Positions 37,739 to 46,929 of a stretch of DNA of 64,000 nucleotides are shown one piece after another. This stretch comes from Corynebacterium kroppenstedtii (GTDB lineage Bacteria; Actinomycetota; Actinomycetes; Mycobacteriales; Mycobacteriaceae). Position numbers and translations under genes: made by a program. The stretch lies in assembly GCF_016894245.1 (NCBI RefSeq), contig NZ_CP069792.1, positions 124,001 through 188,000 of the forward strand, written 5' to 3'. How positions within the stretch are numbered: position 1 is the stretch's first letter; every line of letters begins with the position of its first letter. Below the pieces are notes generated by a model. That model had not been told where the DNA came from, searched no databases, and saw only the letters and a list, made by a program, of their open reading frames with translations.

Positions 37739-37757
37739 CTTCTACTCGGGGTGGCGC

Positions 37758-38102
37758 TCACCCCCAATGCGGTGGCCTATTTTCTTGCCATTCGCGGCGT
37801 GACATTGCTCCCACATCACGGCCCTCCGATACATAAGCCGTATCCGAGTCCCCATCGAACTCATCATCACGTCCCGATAGCCGCTCATTAGCACCAACGC
37901 CCCCATCACCGGGGGCGGCACCATTATCCTCATCGTCCGGCGTCAGGTCAGCCAGACGATCATCGTTAAGACCACGGCGCGGCTGGTCCTCCATCGCGCG
38001 AACGGCGTCGACAACGTTCGCCAATGCGGATTCACCCGAGCGATCATAATCAGTGTCCGACACACGTCGCGAATGCCGACGATGACGTCGAGATTGATTC
38101 AT
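37758..38102 (-). CDS. Small acidic/basic hypothetical protein in the mogA operon
   Basis: A 114-residue soluble protein with no domain I recognise. It begins with a basic stretch (SRRHRRHSRR), has an acidic, Gly-rich middle, and ends in SRREWQENRPPHWG. The start lies nine bases after the mogA stop on the same strand, so co-transcription is likely. The composition suggests disorder. The tryptophan-rich tail looks like a conserved short motif, which is inference. Confidence 0.6.
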   Translation of the reverse strand: MNQSRRHRRHSRRVSDTDYDRSGESALANVVDAVRAMEDQPRRGLNDDRLADLTPDDEDNGAAPGDGGVGANERLSGRDDEFDGDSDTAYVSEGRDVGAMSRREWQENRPPHWG

Positions 38103-38111
38103 GGGAAGCCT

Positions 38112-38810
38112 CTACTGATTCCAGCGGTCCATATCGTTAATGACGTATCGTACAAGGGGTGTCAGCGTTGCCATACCATCCCGGATCGCAGCCCGTGACG
38201 AGGCTAAATTCACCACAACGGTCGACCCCGAAATGCCGGCAATCCCCCGAGACAAGCCAGCATCGGTGGCCCCACAGGCCAACCCCGATGACCGTAAAGC
38301 CTGGGCAATACCTGGAATGCGCCGGTCCAACACCGCCTTGGTGGCCTCCGGGGTTTTATCCCTCGGCCCAACGCCCACGCCACCGATAGTTACGGCGAGA
38401 TCAACGCCGCCGACTACGGCAGTTTCCAGCGCACCACGAACCTTCGACTTCCGGCTAGCAACACGCACTACCGCGTCGACACCAAAGTGATCTTCCGCTA
38501 GCAACTCGGCAACCAAGGAGCCAATACGATCGGACTTCTCCCCCGCATTATCGTCGACAATAATGACTAAGGCTCGAGGAACTTGTTCACCCTGTTCATG
38601 AGCGCTTTCTGCACGTAAAGCATGGGCTGCTTCCTCGGCCCGCTCAAGGTCCATCAGCATTGCGTCATCGGGTTCAACAATGACCTCGCCGAGGCGGTCA
38701 ACTTTCGCGTGGTCAATGCCGCGTAGTGATTCTGGCATTTCCCGGGCATCCGATGAGCTCCGAGCCAACTCCGCTGGGTCGATGGAATCAAAGGGCTCAT
38801 TGTCACTCAT
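38112..38810 (-). CDS. mogA: MogA/MoaB family molybdopterin-binding protein
   Basis: A 232-residue protein with an N-terminal acidic extension of about 75 residues and a MoCF-binding domain. The domain shows LVIIVDDNAGEKSDRIG, then TIGGVGVGPRDKTPEAT and GSTVVVNLASSRAAIRDGM. The usual GGTG is GGVG here and the later Pro-Gly turn is missing, although the Asp of RDKTPEA is kept. It could act in molybdopterin adenylation, or have drifted to another role as Glp has. AAAGGAG precedes the ATG by seven bases. Confidence 0.78.
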   Translation of the reverse strand: MSDNEPFDSIDPAELARSSSDAREMPESLRGIDHAKVDRLGEVIVEPDDAMLMDLERAEEAAHALRAESAHEQGEQVPRALVIIVDDNAGEKSDRIGSLVAELLAEDHFGVDAVVRVASRKSKVRGALETAVVGGVDLAVTIGGVGVGPRDKTPEATKAVLDRRIPGIAQALRSSGLACGATDAGLSRGIAGISGSTVVVNLASSRAAIRDGMATLTPLVRYVINDMDRWNQ

Positions 38811-39080
38811 TGGATTATCTCCTTTTCTACAGGATAAAGACTTTTATGGGTAAAGATGTCGTCGACGACCGGACTATAGAATTTTCATGTCACACGTCCT
38901 CAGTACAAAGCAGAACTGACCACCCTGCTATTAACTTTAAGTTCCGACTGAGAAGTACGAGGCAATAAAACTATTTTCCTTACACTCCACCAGCTACCCG
39001 ACACATAGTCAATAGTATCCCCATATAGGGAGTGCCCAGCCATCATCCCAACCCGAAGCGATGGTGGCTGAGCAGTGCGT
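38811..39080. other. Intergenic region between mogA and htrA
   Basis: No gene is supported in these 270 bases. The mogA promoter should lie in the AT-rich part near 38840-38990. Bases 39037-39047 and 39060-39070 form an 11-bp hairpin with one G-T pair, placed just past the htrA stop and probably its terminator. Confidence 0.5.
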
Positions 39081-40493
39081 TTATTCTCCTGATGTCTCTT
39101 GTGAACTGAGCGTCATGGTGATTTCTCGGGCGTCTTTTCCGTCCTGATTAGTCACTTCCATTTTGACTGTATCGCCCACTTTATGCGAACGAATCGCTGC
39201 GATCAGAGATAACCCTGAATCAATGGTTCGTCCGTCAACTTTGGTAACGACGTCACCCCGTTTCAGACCTGCTTTAGCGGCGTCGCTATCGCTCGGAACA
39301 TCCACGATGGCAGCTCCATGCGCTGTGGATTCCTTAGCAACTTGAACGCCAATAACGGGGTGCTGAACTTTGCCATTCTTAATAAGTTGCTCAGCAATGT
39401 CACGTGCCTGGCTAATGGGAATAGCGAAGCCTAAACCAATTGAACCGGACCCCTGGGACATAGCACTCGAACCGAGCGACGCGATCACCGATGGGATGCC
39501 GATAAGATTTCCATCCATGTCGACCAGGGCACCGCCGGAGTTACCGGGGTTAATAGCCGCATCGGTCTGAATGGCGTCGATAAGGGTGGACTGGTCAGAT
39601 GACTCTGAGGACGCCTGCACAGGGCGATTTTGAGCGGAAATAATGCCACTGGTCACCGTGGCATCCAAGCCCAAGGGAGAACCAACAGCAACAACTTCTT
39701 GCCCGACTTCAAGTTTGGACGAATCCCCCAAGGAAATCGGAGTCAAACCCGACGCCCCTTGTGCTTTAATGACCGCAATATCAGTTTCGGGGTCGCGCGC
39801 AACAATGTCCGCGGAGTAGGTTGTTCCGTCATTTAGAGTCACGGAAATCTTTCCACCATTAGCTGCACCAGCAATAACGTGGTTATTCGTTATGATCGTT
39901 CCATCTTCGCTAATGATTGAACCCGAACCAGTATCCCCCGAATTACCTGCTTCGACAGTAATCGAAACCACCGAAGGTAAGACTTTCTGAGCAACAGATT
40001 GCACAGAACCATTCGTGTCGACGTTCTTCGTCTTAGCCGGCGACGCTTTTAACGCCGATACCGCTGAAGAATTGTCAGACGCCGAATCCGAGTCCCGATT
40101 GCTCACCACCGCACCGGTCACAGCTCCCGACGCGACCGCAGCAGCGAGAATGAGGGCAGCCACCGCCGGCGTACTAAAGCGCTTGGTTCTTTGCGGGGAC
40201 TGACGAGGAGCTTGCACCACTCCGGAGGGCTGCTCAAAACCTGCAGACTGATTGGGATCTACAAATTGATTCGAACCCGAAGCCTGACCCGGCGTCCCAA
40301 ACTGGTCAGAGCCTGTGTCATGAGCTGAGGGGGTTGAGGAGAACCCTGTCGGGGTGCTTTCGACAGAAGATTCTCGATCGCTTCGTGGAGCGTGAACCTC
40401 GTGTTCACGATTATGATGAACGGAGTTGTTGCTAGTTGAATCGTCGGAGGATGGATCGATCTCCCATGCCGATCGCTGGTTTTCGTCGCTCAT
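39081..40493 (-). CDS. htrA: HtrA/DegP-like membrane serine protease with PDZ domain
   Basis: A 470-residue envelope quality-control protease. A Ser/Gln/Asn-rich cytoplasmic tail of about 105 residues precedes one membrane segment (VAALILAAAVASGAVTGAVV). The trypsin-like domain has the triad His in TNNHVIAG, Asp in DPETDIAVIK and Ser in NPGNSGGALVD. A PDZ domain follows, with GVQVAKES, AAKAGLKRGDVVTKVDG. In C. glutamicum the two-component genes cgtR2/cgtS2 (MprAB-like) precede this gene; here rpmF directly precedes it and no regulator is found. Confidence 0.94.
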   Translation of the reverse strand: MSDENQRSAWEIDPSSDDSTSNNSVHHNREHEVHAPRSDRESSVESTPTGFSSTPSAHDTGSDQFGTPGQASGSNQFVDPNQSAGFEQPSGVVQAPRQSPQRTKRFSTPAVAALILAAAVASGAVTGAVVSNRDSDSASDNSSAVSALKASPAKTKNVDTNGSVQSVAQKVLPSVVSITVEAGNSGDTGSGSIISEDGTIITNNHVIAGAANGGKISVTLNDGTTYSADIVARDPETDIAVIKAQGASGLTPISLGDSSKLEVGQEVVAVGSPLGLDATVTSGIISAQNRPVQASSESSDQSTLIDAIQTDAAINPGNSGGALVDMDGNLIGIPSVIASLGSSAMSQGSGSIGLGFAIPISQARDIAEQLIKNGKVQHPVIGVQVAKESTAHGAAIVDVPSDSDAAKAGLKRGDVVTKVDGRTIDSGLSLIAAIRSHKVGDTVKMEVTNQDGKDAREITMTLSSQETSGE

Positions 40494-40570
40494 GGTTTAT
40501 CACTCTTGCTCATTATGCACGTCGCGCGCTTTGAGTCACCTGAAATTTGGCTGTGAACCCTCAGCGGCCC

Positions 40571-40612
40571 TAATAAAAATCCCGTGATGGAACCGGGGCT
40601 CCAATCACGGGA
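40571..40612 (-). terminator. Rho-independent terminator of rpmF
   Basis: On the minus strand TCCCGTGAT pairs with ATCACGGGA (9 bp), immediately followed by TTTTTATT. It begins 17 bases after the rpmF stop and separates the ribosomal genes from htrA. Confidence 0.93.
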
Positions 40613-40628
40613 CATGAGGTTGTTACTA

Positions 40629-40796
40629 CTAGTCAGTCTCAACCAGGCCGAGCTGAGCGGCCTTGACCAACCGGCGTGGCAACCGCGTGGTGTTGCCGTT
40701 AACACGGACCTCCTGGAGAGGCGCATTGTTGGCCTTCCACTGGGACCGACGGGTGTGAGTGTTGGCGCGAGACATACGTCGCTTCGGTACTGCCAT
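40629..40796 (-). CDS. rpmF: Ribosomal protein L32, Cys-free form
   Basis: A 55-residue large-subunit protein starting [20 protein letters not shown] and ending GLVETD. The two CxxC pairs of zinc-binding L32 are absent. The AGGAGG ribosome binding site lies at 40801-40806. It follows rpmE2 on the same strand, and a strong terminator comes next. Confidence 0.95.
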   Translation of the reverse strand: MAVPKRRMSRANTHTRRSQWKANNAPLQEVRVNGNTTRLPRRLVKAAQLGLVETD

Positions 40797-40885
40797 GGTT
40801 TCCTCCTAAGCCTTGCTCACACACATCGCGAGCTAGGCATGATCACTGTGAGAATAGTGAAAATGAATGGTGACGGATTGACGTC

Positions 40886-41149
40886 TTACTTCTTCGCGCG
40901 ACGCAGGCGGTTGCCGTAACGACGCTGGAACTTTTCGACACGACCAGCGGTGTCCATCACACGCTGTGCACCCGTCCAGAAGGGGTGAGACTCGCTGGTG
41001 ACGTCAACGACGATCAGCGGGTATTCGTTGCCATCTTCCCATTCCACAGTCCGATCTGACGTCGCAGTGGACCGAGTCAAGAACTGGTGGCCGGTGCTGG
41101 CATCCTTGAAGACAACCGGGTGGTAATCCGGATGAATATTCTTCTTCAT
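40886..41149 (-). CDS. rpmE2: Ribosomal protein L31 type B, Cys-free
   Basis: An 87-residue L31 of the type B form, which lacks the zinc-binding cysteines. It starts [20 protein letters not shown] and ends in a basic tail [11 protein letters not shown]. Type B L31 can replace the zinc form when zinc is scarce in several bacteria. AAAGGATAAC lies before the ATG. Divergent from rpmB, with 576 bases between. Confidence 0.95.
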   Translation of the reverse strand: MKKNIHPDYHPVVFKDASTGHQFLTRSTATSDRTVEWEDGNEYPLIVVDVTSESHPFWTGAQRVMDTAGRVEKFQRRYGNRLRRAKK

Positions 41150-41725
41150 CGTTATCCTTTAACAGAACATGGACAATGCTAGTCTGGCGTGCTGCTTGTG
41201 CTGACTTGCTTCATAACGGCATCGTCCGACCACCTCGACGGCGGAACGGCGGCCTATCGCAACACGCGTCGCGAATGAAGCTGGCTCAGCACCTTGCACC
41301 GGTCGCGCACTGAGTCCTCGTACCTAACCATAAAAATGATGGATAACCGCGCCTGGATATCAGCCGGCCCACGGGACTGTCCTGCCATCAACGACGAGCG
41401 TTGACAGGCATAAACGACCCGTGAAGGGGAGGAGGGTAACAGTGCGACACGCCTCCGGCGCACATGCATCGGCCCATCATACAGATTTAGGCCCTAACTA
41501 TGAAATTGGCGCTAACCAGCGCGTAAAGGCCCAAAGATTTGGGAATCCTTGCCGAGGACGGTAAGGTGTCAAGACGCTGTTGTCGAAAAGCAAACGTCAT
41601 CGCCCACTAGCTAGGCATCTTAGCGCTTTAACCTGCATTTTTAGTGTCGAAGAAAATGTATTTCCCCCGTCGAAGGAAAACGGTTGGTGCTTTGCAGATC
41701 CCATGGTGGGCGGAAGGAGAAGCCC
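41150..41725 (+). promoter_or_regulatory. Divergent ribosomal-gene intergenic region with three consecutive hairpins
   Basis: No gene is convincing in these 576 bases. Three hairpins lie in a row: 41509-41522 (GCGCT/AGCGC), 41530-41543 (CCCAAA/TTTGGG) and 41547-41566 (CCTTGCCG/CGGTAAGG with one G-T pair, loop AGGA). A separate dyad TGCATTTT-N11-AAAATGTA spans 41634-41660 and could be an operator. Both would lie in the 5' leader or promoter of rpmB-rpmG-rpsN-rpsR. Which regulator is involved is unknown. Confidence 0.45.
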
Positions 41726-41962
41726 ATGTCGGCATATTGCCAAGTCACGGGACGGAAACCGAGCTTCGGTAAGTCCGTCTCGCACTCGCACCGCCGCACG
41801 AACCGTCGTTGGAACCCGAATATCCAGCGTCGTTCGTTCTACTTGCCCTCTGAAGGACGCACGATCACGTTGAATGTGTCCACCAAGGGCCTGAAAACCA
41901 TCGACCGCTACGGAATCGAATCCGTCGTGGCGAAGCTCCGCGCACGTGGGGAGAAGATTTAA
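41726..41962 (+). CDS. rpmB: Ribosomal protein L28, without zinc motif
   Basis: A 78-residue protein starting [20 protein letters not shown], with one Cys and no CxxC pairs. It ends [10 protein letters not shown] like E. coli L28. The ribosome binding site GGAAGGAG lies eight bases upstream. Its stop overlaps the rpmG start by one base, and four ribosomal genes run in series. Confidence 0.95.
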   Translation: MSAYCQVTGRKPSFGKSVSHSHRRTNRRWNPNIQRRSFYLPSEGRTITLNVSTKGLKTIDRYGIESVVAKLRARGEKI

Positions 41963-42126
41963 TGGCACGAAATGACATTCGCCCAATCATCAAGCTGAAG
42001 TCCACTGCGGGCACCGGCTACACGTACGTCACCCGCAAGAACAAGCGCAATAACCCGGATCGCATCACCTTGAAGAAGTTCGATCCGATTGCGCGCAAGC
42101 ATGTTGAATTCCGCGAGGAGCGCTAA
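41962..42126 (+). CDS. rpmG: Ribosomal protein L33, Cys-free
   Basis: A 54-residue protein starting [20 protein letters not shown] and ending VEFREER. The cysteines of the zinc form are replaced. The start overlaps the rpmB stop (TAATG), and the stop is two bases before rpsN. Confidence 0.95.
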   Translation: MARNDIRPIIKLKSTAGTGYTYVTRKNKRNNPDRITLKKFDPIARKHVEFREER

Positions 42127-42128
42127 GA

Positions 42129-42434
42129 ATGGCTAAGAAATCTAAGATTGCGAAGAACGAGCAGCGCAAAGAAATCGTTGCACGCTACGCTCAGCGTCGT
42201 CAGGAACTCAAGGCCATTATCAAGAACCCGGCCACCCCTGACGAAGACCGCATGGAGGCTCAGTACGAGCTGAACCGCCAGCCCCGCGACGCTTCCCCGG
42301 TGAGGGTTCGAAACCGTGACTCTGCTGATGGTCGCCCCCGTGGCTACCTGCGCAAGTTCGGCCTGTCCCGTGTTCGCGTTCGTGAAATGGCACACCGCGG
42401 TGAGCTCCCAGGTGTCCGCAAGTCCAGCTGGTGA
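42129..42434 (+). CDS. rpsN: Ribosomal protein S14, long Cys-free form
   Basis: A 101-residue S14 ([14 protein letters not shown]) ending LPGVRKSSW. The long form without CxxC zinc knuckles is the type that can substitute for the short zinc S14. [20 protein letters not shown] matches the family core. It is coupled to rpmG and followed by rpsR after 11 bases. Confidence 0.96.
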   Translation: MAKKSKIAKNEQRKEIVARYAQRRQELKAIIKNPATPDEDRMEAQYELNRQPRDASPVRVRNRDSADGRPRGYLRKFGLSRVRVREMAHRGELPGVRKSSW

Positions 42435-42445
42435 GGAGTAGCAGT

Positions 42446-42694
42446 ATGAAGCGCAACAACTCTAAAAAGGTTCGGGTTGAACCAACCCGCCGTCCCAAGA
42501 AGAACCCCTTGAAAGCTCGCGGCATCGAGGCCGTCGACTACAAGGACATCGAAACCCTGCGTACGTTCATCTCAGAACGTGGCAAGATCCGGTCGCGTCG
42601 CGTTACCGGCTTGACTCCGCAGCAGCAGCGCCAGGTGGCAACTGCCGTGAAGAACGCACGTGAGATGGCTCTCCTCCCGTTCACCAGCCGCTAA
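42446..42694 (+). CDS. rpsR: Ribosomal protein S18, Cys-free
   Basis: An 82-residue S18 with the core [20 protein letters not shown], then [20 protein letters not shown] and [11 protein letters not shown]. No cysteine is present. GAGGAG lies about nine bases before the ATG at 42446. The last gene in the rpmB series; the next 208 bases up to the AEC permease hold no supported gene. Confidence 0.95.
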   Translation: MKRNNSKKVRVEPTRRPKKNPLKARGIEAVDYKDIETLRTFISERGKIRSRRVTGLTPQQQRQVATAVKNAREMALLPFTSR

Positions 42695-42902
42695 GTCGCC
42701 CCTGAGCACCTGGTCTTGGGTACATTTCCGGGGATCAGAGCTGCAGGTAAGAACCTAGTGGTGCTTCGATGGACCCAGCGGTCCGTCGAAGGCCAACGGC
42801 GTGAACATTTGGAAGCGATAACAGCAGGTTTCGACATTCGCCACTCCCGGTACCTTCCGAGGGGCGGTTTTCGCTTATCCACCAGGGAGTGAGGCGCCGC
42901 AC

Positions 42903-43865
42903 GTGCCCCAAGTACTATCCGGCTTCGCAACCATCGCCATCGTCATCGCAATAGGATTCTTCGTTGGCAAAGCCAATCTCCTGGGCAAGCACGCGCAATT
43001 CACGCTCCAGATGTACGTGTACTTCCTGGCGACACCGGCACTCCTCCTGGACAAGCTCTACGTCACCGACCCACTCGACGTCCTCGGCCCGCAATTAGCG
43101 GTCGCCAGCGGCTCCGCACTAACGATCGGGCTGATCTACTTCATATGGGCACGAACCGCCTTACACCGCCCCATCCACGAATCCGCAGTCGGCGGCTTAG
43201 CCAGCTCCTACTGCAACGCCTCTAATTTGGGAATACCCGTCGCCGCCCACGTCGTCGGCGATAGCACAGTGGTCGTACCGACGCTCCTGTTCCAAATAGC
43301 GTTCTACGGGCCCATCGTCCTCGCCATGCTCGACGTTGTCACCGCCAAGGAAGCACACGCGGATGGCCGAGCTGGGCGAGTCAACACGCGGAGTTTGTTC
43401 ATCACCCCGTTTAAGAATCCGATGCTACTCGGAGCGCTAACGGGGCTCGTGATATCGATCCTTCACGCCCATGCTAGGGTCTCAGTCCCCCACCCCATTG
43501 TCGAACCGGTTCATCTCATCGGGCAGTCAGCGGTCCCGGTGGCGCTCATCGCGTTCGGGATGTCGCTCGCGGGGCAGAAAGTACTTGATCCCTCGACGTC
43601 CCCACGACTCGAGGTGGGGGTCGCGTCGGCCACAAAAATCATTGGCCAGCCGCTGGCGGCTTTCCTTATCGCGCACTTTGTTTTCGGGATGACGGGGCAC
43701 GCCCTTTTCGCCGCCTGCGTCGTCGCAACACTGCCGACGGCACAAAATGTGTACACCTACGCCACCCGATATGGGCGAGGTTTAATCCTGGCGCGGGACG
43801 CAGGGGTGATCACCACAGCAGCGTCCTTCGTCATGATTATGCTGCTCGCGCTGGTGTTTACGTAA
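42903..43865 (+). CDS. AEC family permease
   Basis: A 320-residue inner membrane carrier of the auxin efflux carrier family with about ten segments. It shows GFFVGKANLLGKHAQFTLQMYVYFLATPALLL in the first segments, then SSYCNASNLGIPVA, a family hallmark, and NPMLLGALTGLVIS. Bacterial relatives export or import malate and other organic acids. GTG start with GGAGTGAGG upstream. It is convergent with citE. Confidence 0.85.
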   Translation: MPQVLSGFATIAIVIAIGFFVGKANLLGKHAQFTLQMYVYFLATPALLLDKLYVTDPLDVLGPQLAVASGSALTIGLIYFIWARTALHRPIHESAVGGLASSYCNASNLGIPVAAHVVGDSTVVVPTLLFQIAFYGPIVLAMLDVVTAKEAHADGRAGRVNTRSLFITPFKNPMLLGALTGLVISILHAHARVSVPHPIVEPVHLIGQSAVPVALIAFGMSLAGQKVLDPSTSPRLEVGVASATKIIGQPLAAFLIAHFVFGMTGHALFAACVVATLPTAQNVYTYATRYGRGLILARDAGVITTAASFVMIMLLALVFT

Positions 43866-43909
43866 CAGGCCGGCCACTAGTCACTCACAGCCCGGCGCGG
43901 AACAAAACC

Positions 43910-44830
43910 TCACATACCTAGGGCATCTGCCCGAGCCGCCAGCACTTCTGCCTGCCGAAACAGAGGAGCGTCGACCATTTTCCCGTCGATGTTTAATGCA
44001 CCCGGATGGTCGGCAGACTCGCGGACAATCCGTCGAGCCATTTTCACCTGCTCGTCGCTCGGCCGATACGCGTCACGAATCACGGGAACCTGGGCCGGGT
44101 GGATACACGCCGTCGCGGCGAACCCGATCCGAGCAGCGTCGAGCGCTTCATCACGTAACCCGTCGGCGTCGTGAATGTCGGCAAACACAGCATCAAGAGC
44201 AACAATTCCCGCCTCCGCGGCGTGCAACAACGTCTGGGTGCGCAGGTAATTCACCGTCGTTCGGTACGGGCCCTCGGCTGAACCACGGTCAGAGTCCCAC
44301 CCTCGTTCGTCCCGCTGCAGCCGGCTATACACACCGCCGAGCGACGCGGTGAAATCCTCCGCCCCCCACAGCAATCCGACGACGAACTCCTGGTGCGCAA
44401 TGTCGCGTGCATTCATAATTCCCGACGGGGACTCCAGCATCGCGATCACGTCGTAATTCTTCAACGTGTCTGGCAACGGCTGGTCAACCTTGGGAACCAT
44501 CACGGTGGTGTACGGCGTCTTCGCCACCATGTCGATGTCACCGTCGAAAAGTTCCGAATCGGCAGAGTGGACGCGGACAATCGTCGTCGCTGGATCAAGA
44601 TCACTGTTCACGATGTTGGTGCGGGCTTCGTCGAATGAATCACGCCCGGCACCATCCTCGAGGTCGAGGATGACGACGTCAGAGCGCGCCGCTGCTTTGA
44701 CGAACCGCTCAGGACGGTCGGCGGGGGCGAACAGAATGGCCGGCCCCGCAGGTGTCCACCGTCGATGGGGTGAATGGTGGCCTACGCTGGTGGTTCCTGC
44801 TGCGGGAGCGCCCTGATTAGTCTTCGTCAT
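43910..44830 (-). CDS. citE: HpcH/HpaI aldolase/citrate lyase beta-like protein
   Basis: A 306-residue TIM-barrel lyase that would cleave or form a C-C bond on a CoA thioester. Motifs are LFAPADRPERFVKAAARS, VILDLEDGAG with a metal ligand, MLESPSGIMNA, and WGAEDFTASLGG. No citrate lyase alpha or gamma subunit is nearby, so this is a stand-alone CitE-like enzyme, possibly acting on malyl-CoA or citramalyl-CoA. It diverges from the RDD gene. Confidence 0.82.
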   Translation of the reverse strand: MTKTNQGAPAAGTTSVGHHSPHRRWTPAGPAILFAPADRPERFVKAAARSDVVILDLEDGAGRDSFDEARTNIVNSDLDPATTIVRVHSADSELFDGDIDMVAKTPYTTVMVPKVDQPLPDTLKNYDVIAMLESPSGIMNARDIAHQEFVVGLLWGAEDFTASLGGVYSRLQRDERGWDSDRGSAEGPYRTTVNYLRTQTLLHAAEAGIVALDAVFADIHDADGLRDEALDAARIGFAATACIHPAQVPVIRDAYRPSDEQVKMARRIVRESADHPGALNIDGKMVDAPLFRQAEVLAARADALGM

Positions 44831-44979
44831 AGCTCAATATGCTAGTGACACCCCTGGTCCCGTACCTACTATTTAGCTAGACTTATCGCCAAGATTTATA
44901 GCCCACACCTGTGATTGAGAGTCCTCTCCGCGGACAGAACTGCCCATATTCCACATTCAGAATCGCCATACACGACGAG

Positions 44980-45549
44980 ATGAGTACGACGATGCCTTCC
45001 CCCGAGTCGACAGATTCCGACGTGTTGACGGATTCCCAGCCACCTGAGACCGCTGGGCTCCGTCCAGCCCTGGCAGGTGTAATTAACCGTGGTCTTGGCT
45101 ACTTCTTCGACGCATTCTTCTTTTCAGGCGCGATGATCCTTGTGCAGTGGGGAATCAACCACGTAGTGGCAAATAACACTGCTCAATTCTGGATAGGAGC
45201 ATCAGCGGCGAGCATCCTGTTCTTCCTCTACAGATTCCTCATGGACGCTCATGCCGAAGGAACCTTCGGAAAGGCTGTCGCCGGCATCAAAGTCACCACC
45301 GAAGCGGGCGACCAACTCGGCTACGTCGGGGCATTAAAACGAAACTTCTACTGGCTAGCATTCGGGCCGATTCTCGTCGGAGCCAATGATTATCCCCACC
45401 TCTACATCGGTAGCTGGAGTGTAGAGCTAGAACCATTTCTATGGATATGGATTACTGCACTGGCGATTTCTATTTACCGCGATAAAAACGGCCGATCATT
45501 CCTTGATCGCTGGGCAGGCGCTTATTTTTACCAGAACAAGCGCCTTTAG
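44980..45549 (+). CDS. RDD family membrane protein
   Basis: A 189-residue protein with three to four membrane segments. The family signature is RGLGYFFDAFFFSG, followed by GTFGKAVAGIKV and a C-terminal FLDRWAGAYFY. The first 35 residues are acidic. ATG 44980 has CATACA seven bases upstream, a weaker hexamer. Role unknown; some relatives act in transport or stress. Confidence 0.78.
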   Translation: MSTTMPSPESTDSDVLTDSQPPETAGLRPALAGVINRGLGYFFDAFFFSGAMILVQWGINHVVANNTAQFWIGASAASILFFLYRFLMDAHAEGTFGKAVAGIKVTTEAGDQLGYVGALKRNFYWLAFGPILVGANDYPHLYIGSWSVELEPFLWIWITALAISIYRDKNGRSFLDRWAGAYFYQNKRL

Positions 45550-45577
45550 ATGCCCGTGCGCCCTACGCCCATAGTGC

Positions 45578-46792
45578 TTAGGCCCACAGCGTCAAAGCAT
45601 CACCCTGACCACCGCCGCCGCACAAGCTCACACCAGCGCGCCCGCCGCCTCGTCGCTCTAACTCATGGGCCATATGAACAACTAATCGCGCTCCCGACGC
45701 GCCAACCGGATGGCCCAAAGCGATACCGCCACCATTGACATTAACGCGGTCCATGTCCACACCAAGTTCCTTAATGGACTGGGCAACAACAGCAGCAAAC
45801 GCTTCATTGATCTCAATGAGGTCGAGATCGTCAATTGACCATCCCGACCGGTCCAGCGCAGCTTTCAACGCGCGCGACGGCTGAGAATGCAACTGCGTCG
45901 TATCCGGACCCGCCGTTTGGCCATACTGCCCAACAACAGCCAGAACCCGCAGACCCCTCTTCTCAGCCTCCTCACGGGTGGTGAGCACGACGGCTGCAGC
46001 ACCGTCGGAAATTTGCGATGAACTCGCCGCGGTAATCGTGCCGCCCTCCAGGAAAGCAGGACGCAGCCGCGATAATCCCTCTTCCGTCGTACCAGGCCTA
46101 ATCCCCTCATCGGCCCGAACCACGACGGGATCACCCTTACGCTGCGGGATTTCTATCGGAACGATCTCATCATCAAACAGGCCCTCGTCTCGCGCTTTCT
46201 CTGCACGCTGGTGGGACAGGGCCGCAATGTGGTCCTGCTCTTCGCGTGTAATCCCACGATCCTGATTCCCCCGGTCGGTCTCCTCCCCCATCGTCTTCCC
46301 GCTCACGGCGTCATGAAGGCCGTCGCGGTTGATCGCGTCGACAAGCCGTAAATCACCATAGGTCTTCCCCTGACGCACGCCCGCAGCAACATGCGGAGCG
46401 TTCGTCATGGACTCCATACCTCCGGCGACGACGATCGATGCGTCCCCCACGCGAATCATCCGAGTTGCATGAATAATCGCGTCCAGCCCGGACAAGCACA
46501 CCTTGTTGACGATCTCAGCCGGAACGTCCAGCGGGATACCGGACTTCACAGCCACCTGGCGGGCCGGATTCTGCCCTGCACCTGCCAGGAGAACTTGGCC
46601 CATGACGACATAATCCACGTCCCCGCTGGAAACACCGGAGTCTTTCAGCGCCGATGACACCGCCGCAGCACCGAGGTCAACTGACGTTTGCGACGCTAAG
46701 GAACCCAGTAATTTCCCCTGCGGGGTTCGCTTCGCCCCAACAATGACGACATCGTCTGGGCGAGGTTGGCATGGGGCATGGGAATCAGACAT
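45578..46792 (-). CDS. Acetyl-CoA C-acetyltransferase (thiolase)
   Basis: A 404-residue thiolase that condenses or cleaves acetoacetyl-CoA. The nucleophile is in NKVCLSGLDA (about residue 90). The His is in GGGIALGHPVGASGARL, and the proton-shuttling Cys in SLCGGGGQGDAL near the C terminus. The ATG at 46792 is preceded by GGAGG with an A-rich spacer; a start 24 bases earlier lacks this. No acyl-CoA dehydrogenase or partner is adjacent, so biosynthetic versus degradative use is open. Confidence 0.92.
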   Translation of the reverse strand: MSDSHAPCQPRPDDVVIVGAKRTPQGKLLGSLASQTSVDLGAAAVSSALKDSGVSSGDVDYVVMGQVLLAGAGQNPARQVAVKSGIPLDVPAEIVNKVCLSGLDAIIHATRMIRVGDASIVVAGGMESMTNAPHVAAGVRQGKTYGDLRLVDAINRDGLHDAVSGKTMGEETDRGNQDRGITREEQDHIAALSHQRAEKARDEGLFDDEIVPIEIPQRKGDPVVVRADEGIRPGTTEEGLSRLRPAFLEGGTITAASSSQISDGAAAVVLTTREEAEKRGLRVLAVVGQYGQTAGPDTTQLHSQPSRALKAALDRSGWSIDDLDLIEINEAFAAVVAQSIKELGVDMDRVNVNGGGIALGHPVGASGARLVVHMAHELERRGGGRAGVSLCGGGGQGDALTLWA

Positions 46793-46929
46793 TTTTCCTC
46801 CAGGATGGCTATGCAATACAGATCACATTCACAGTAGCGATAAATAGAGACCCGCGCGGGCAAAGACACCGAGAAAACATGATTTCCCTCGCCTCGTTGA
46901 TGTGGACCAGGGCCAACCACACCAACCGA

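Noticed and set aside
41254..41469. A 71-residue minus-strand frame before rpmE2
   Set aside because: It is Arg/Ser-rich, has no domain or clear binding site, and lies in a region better explained as regulatory.
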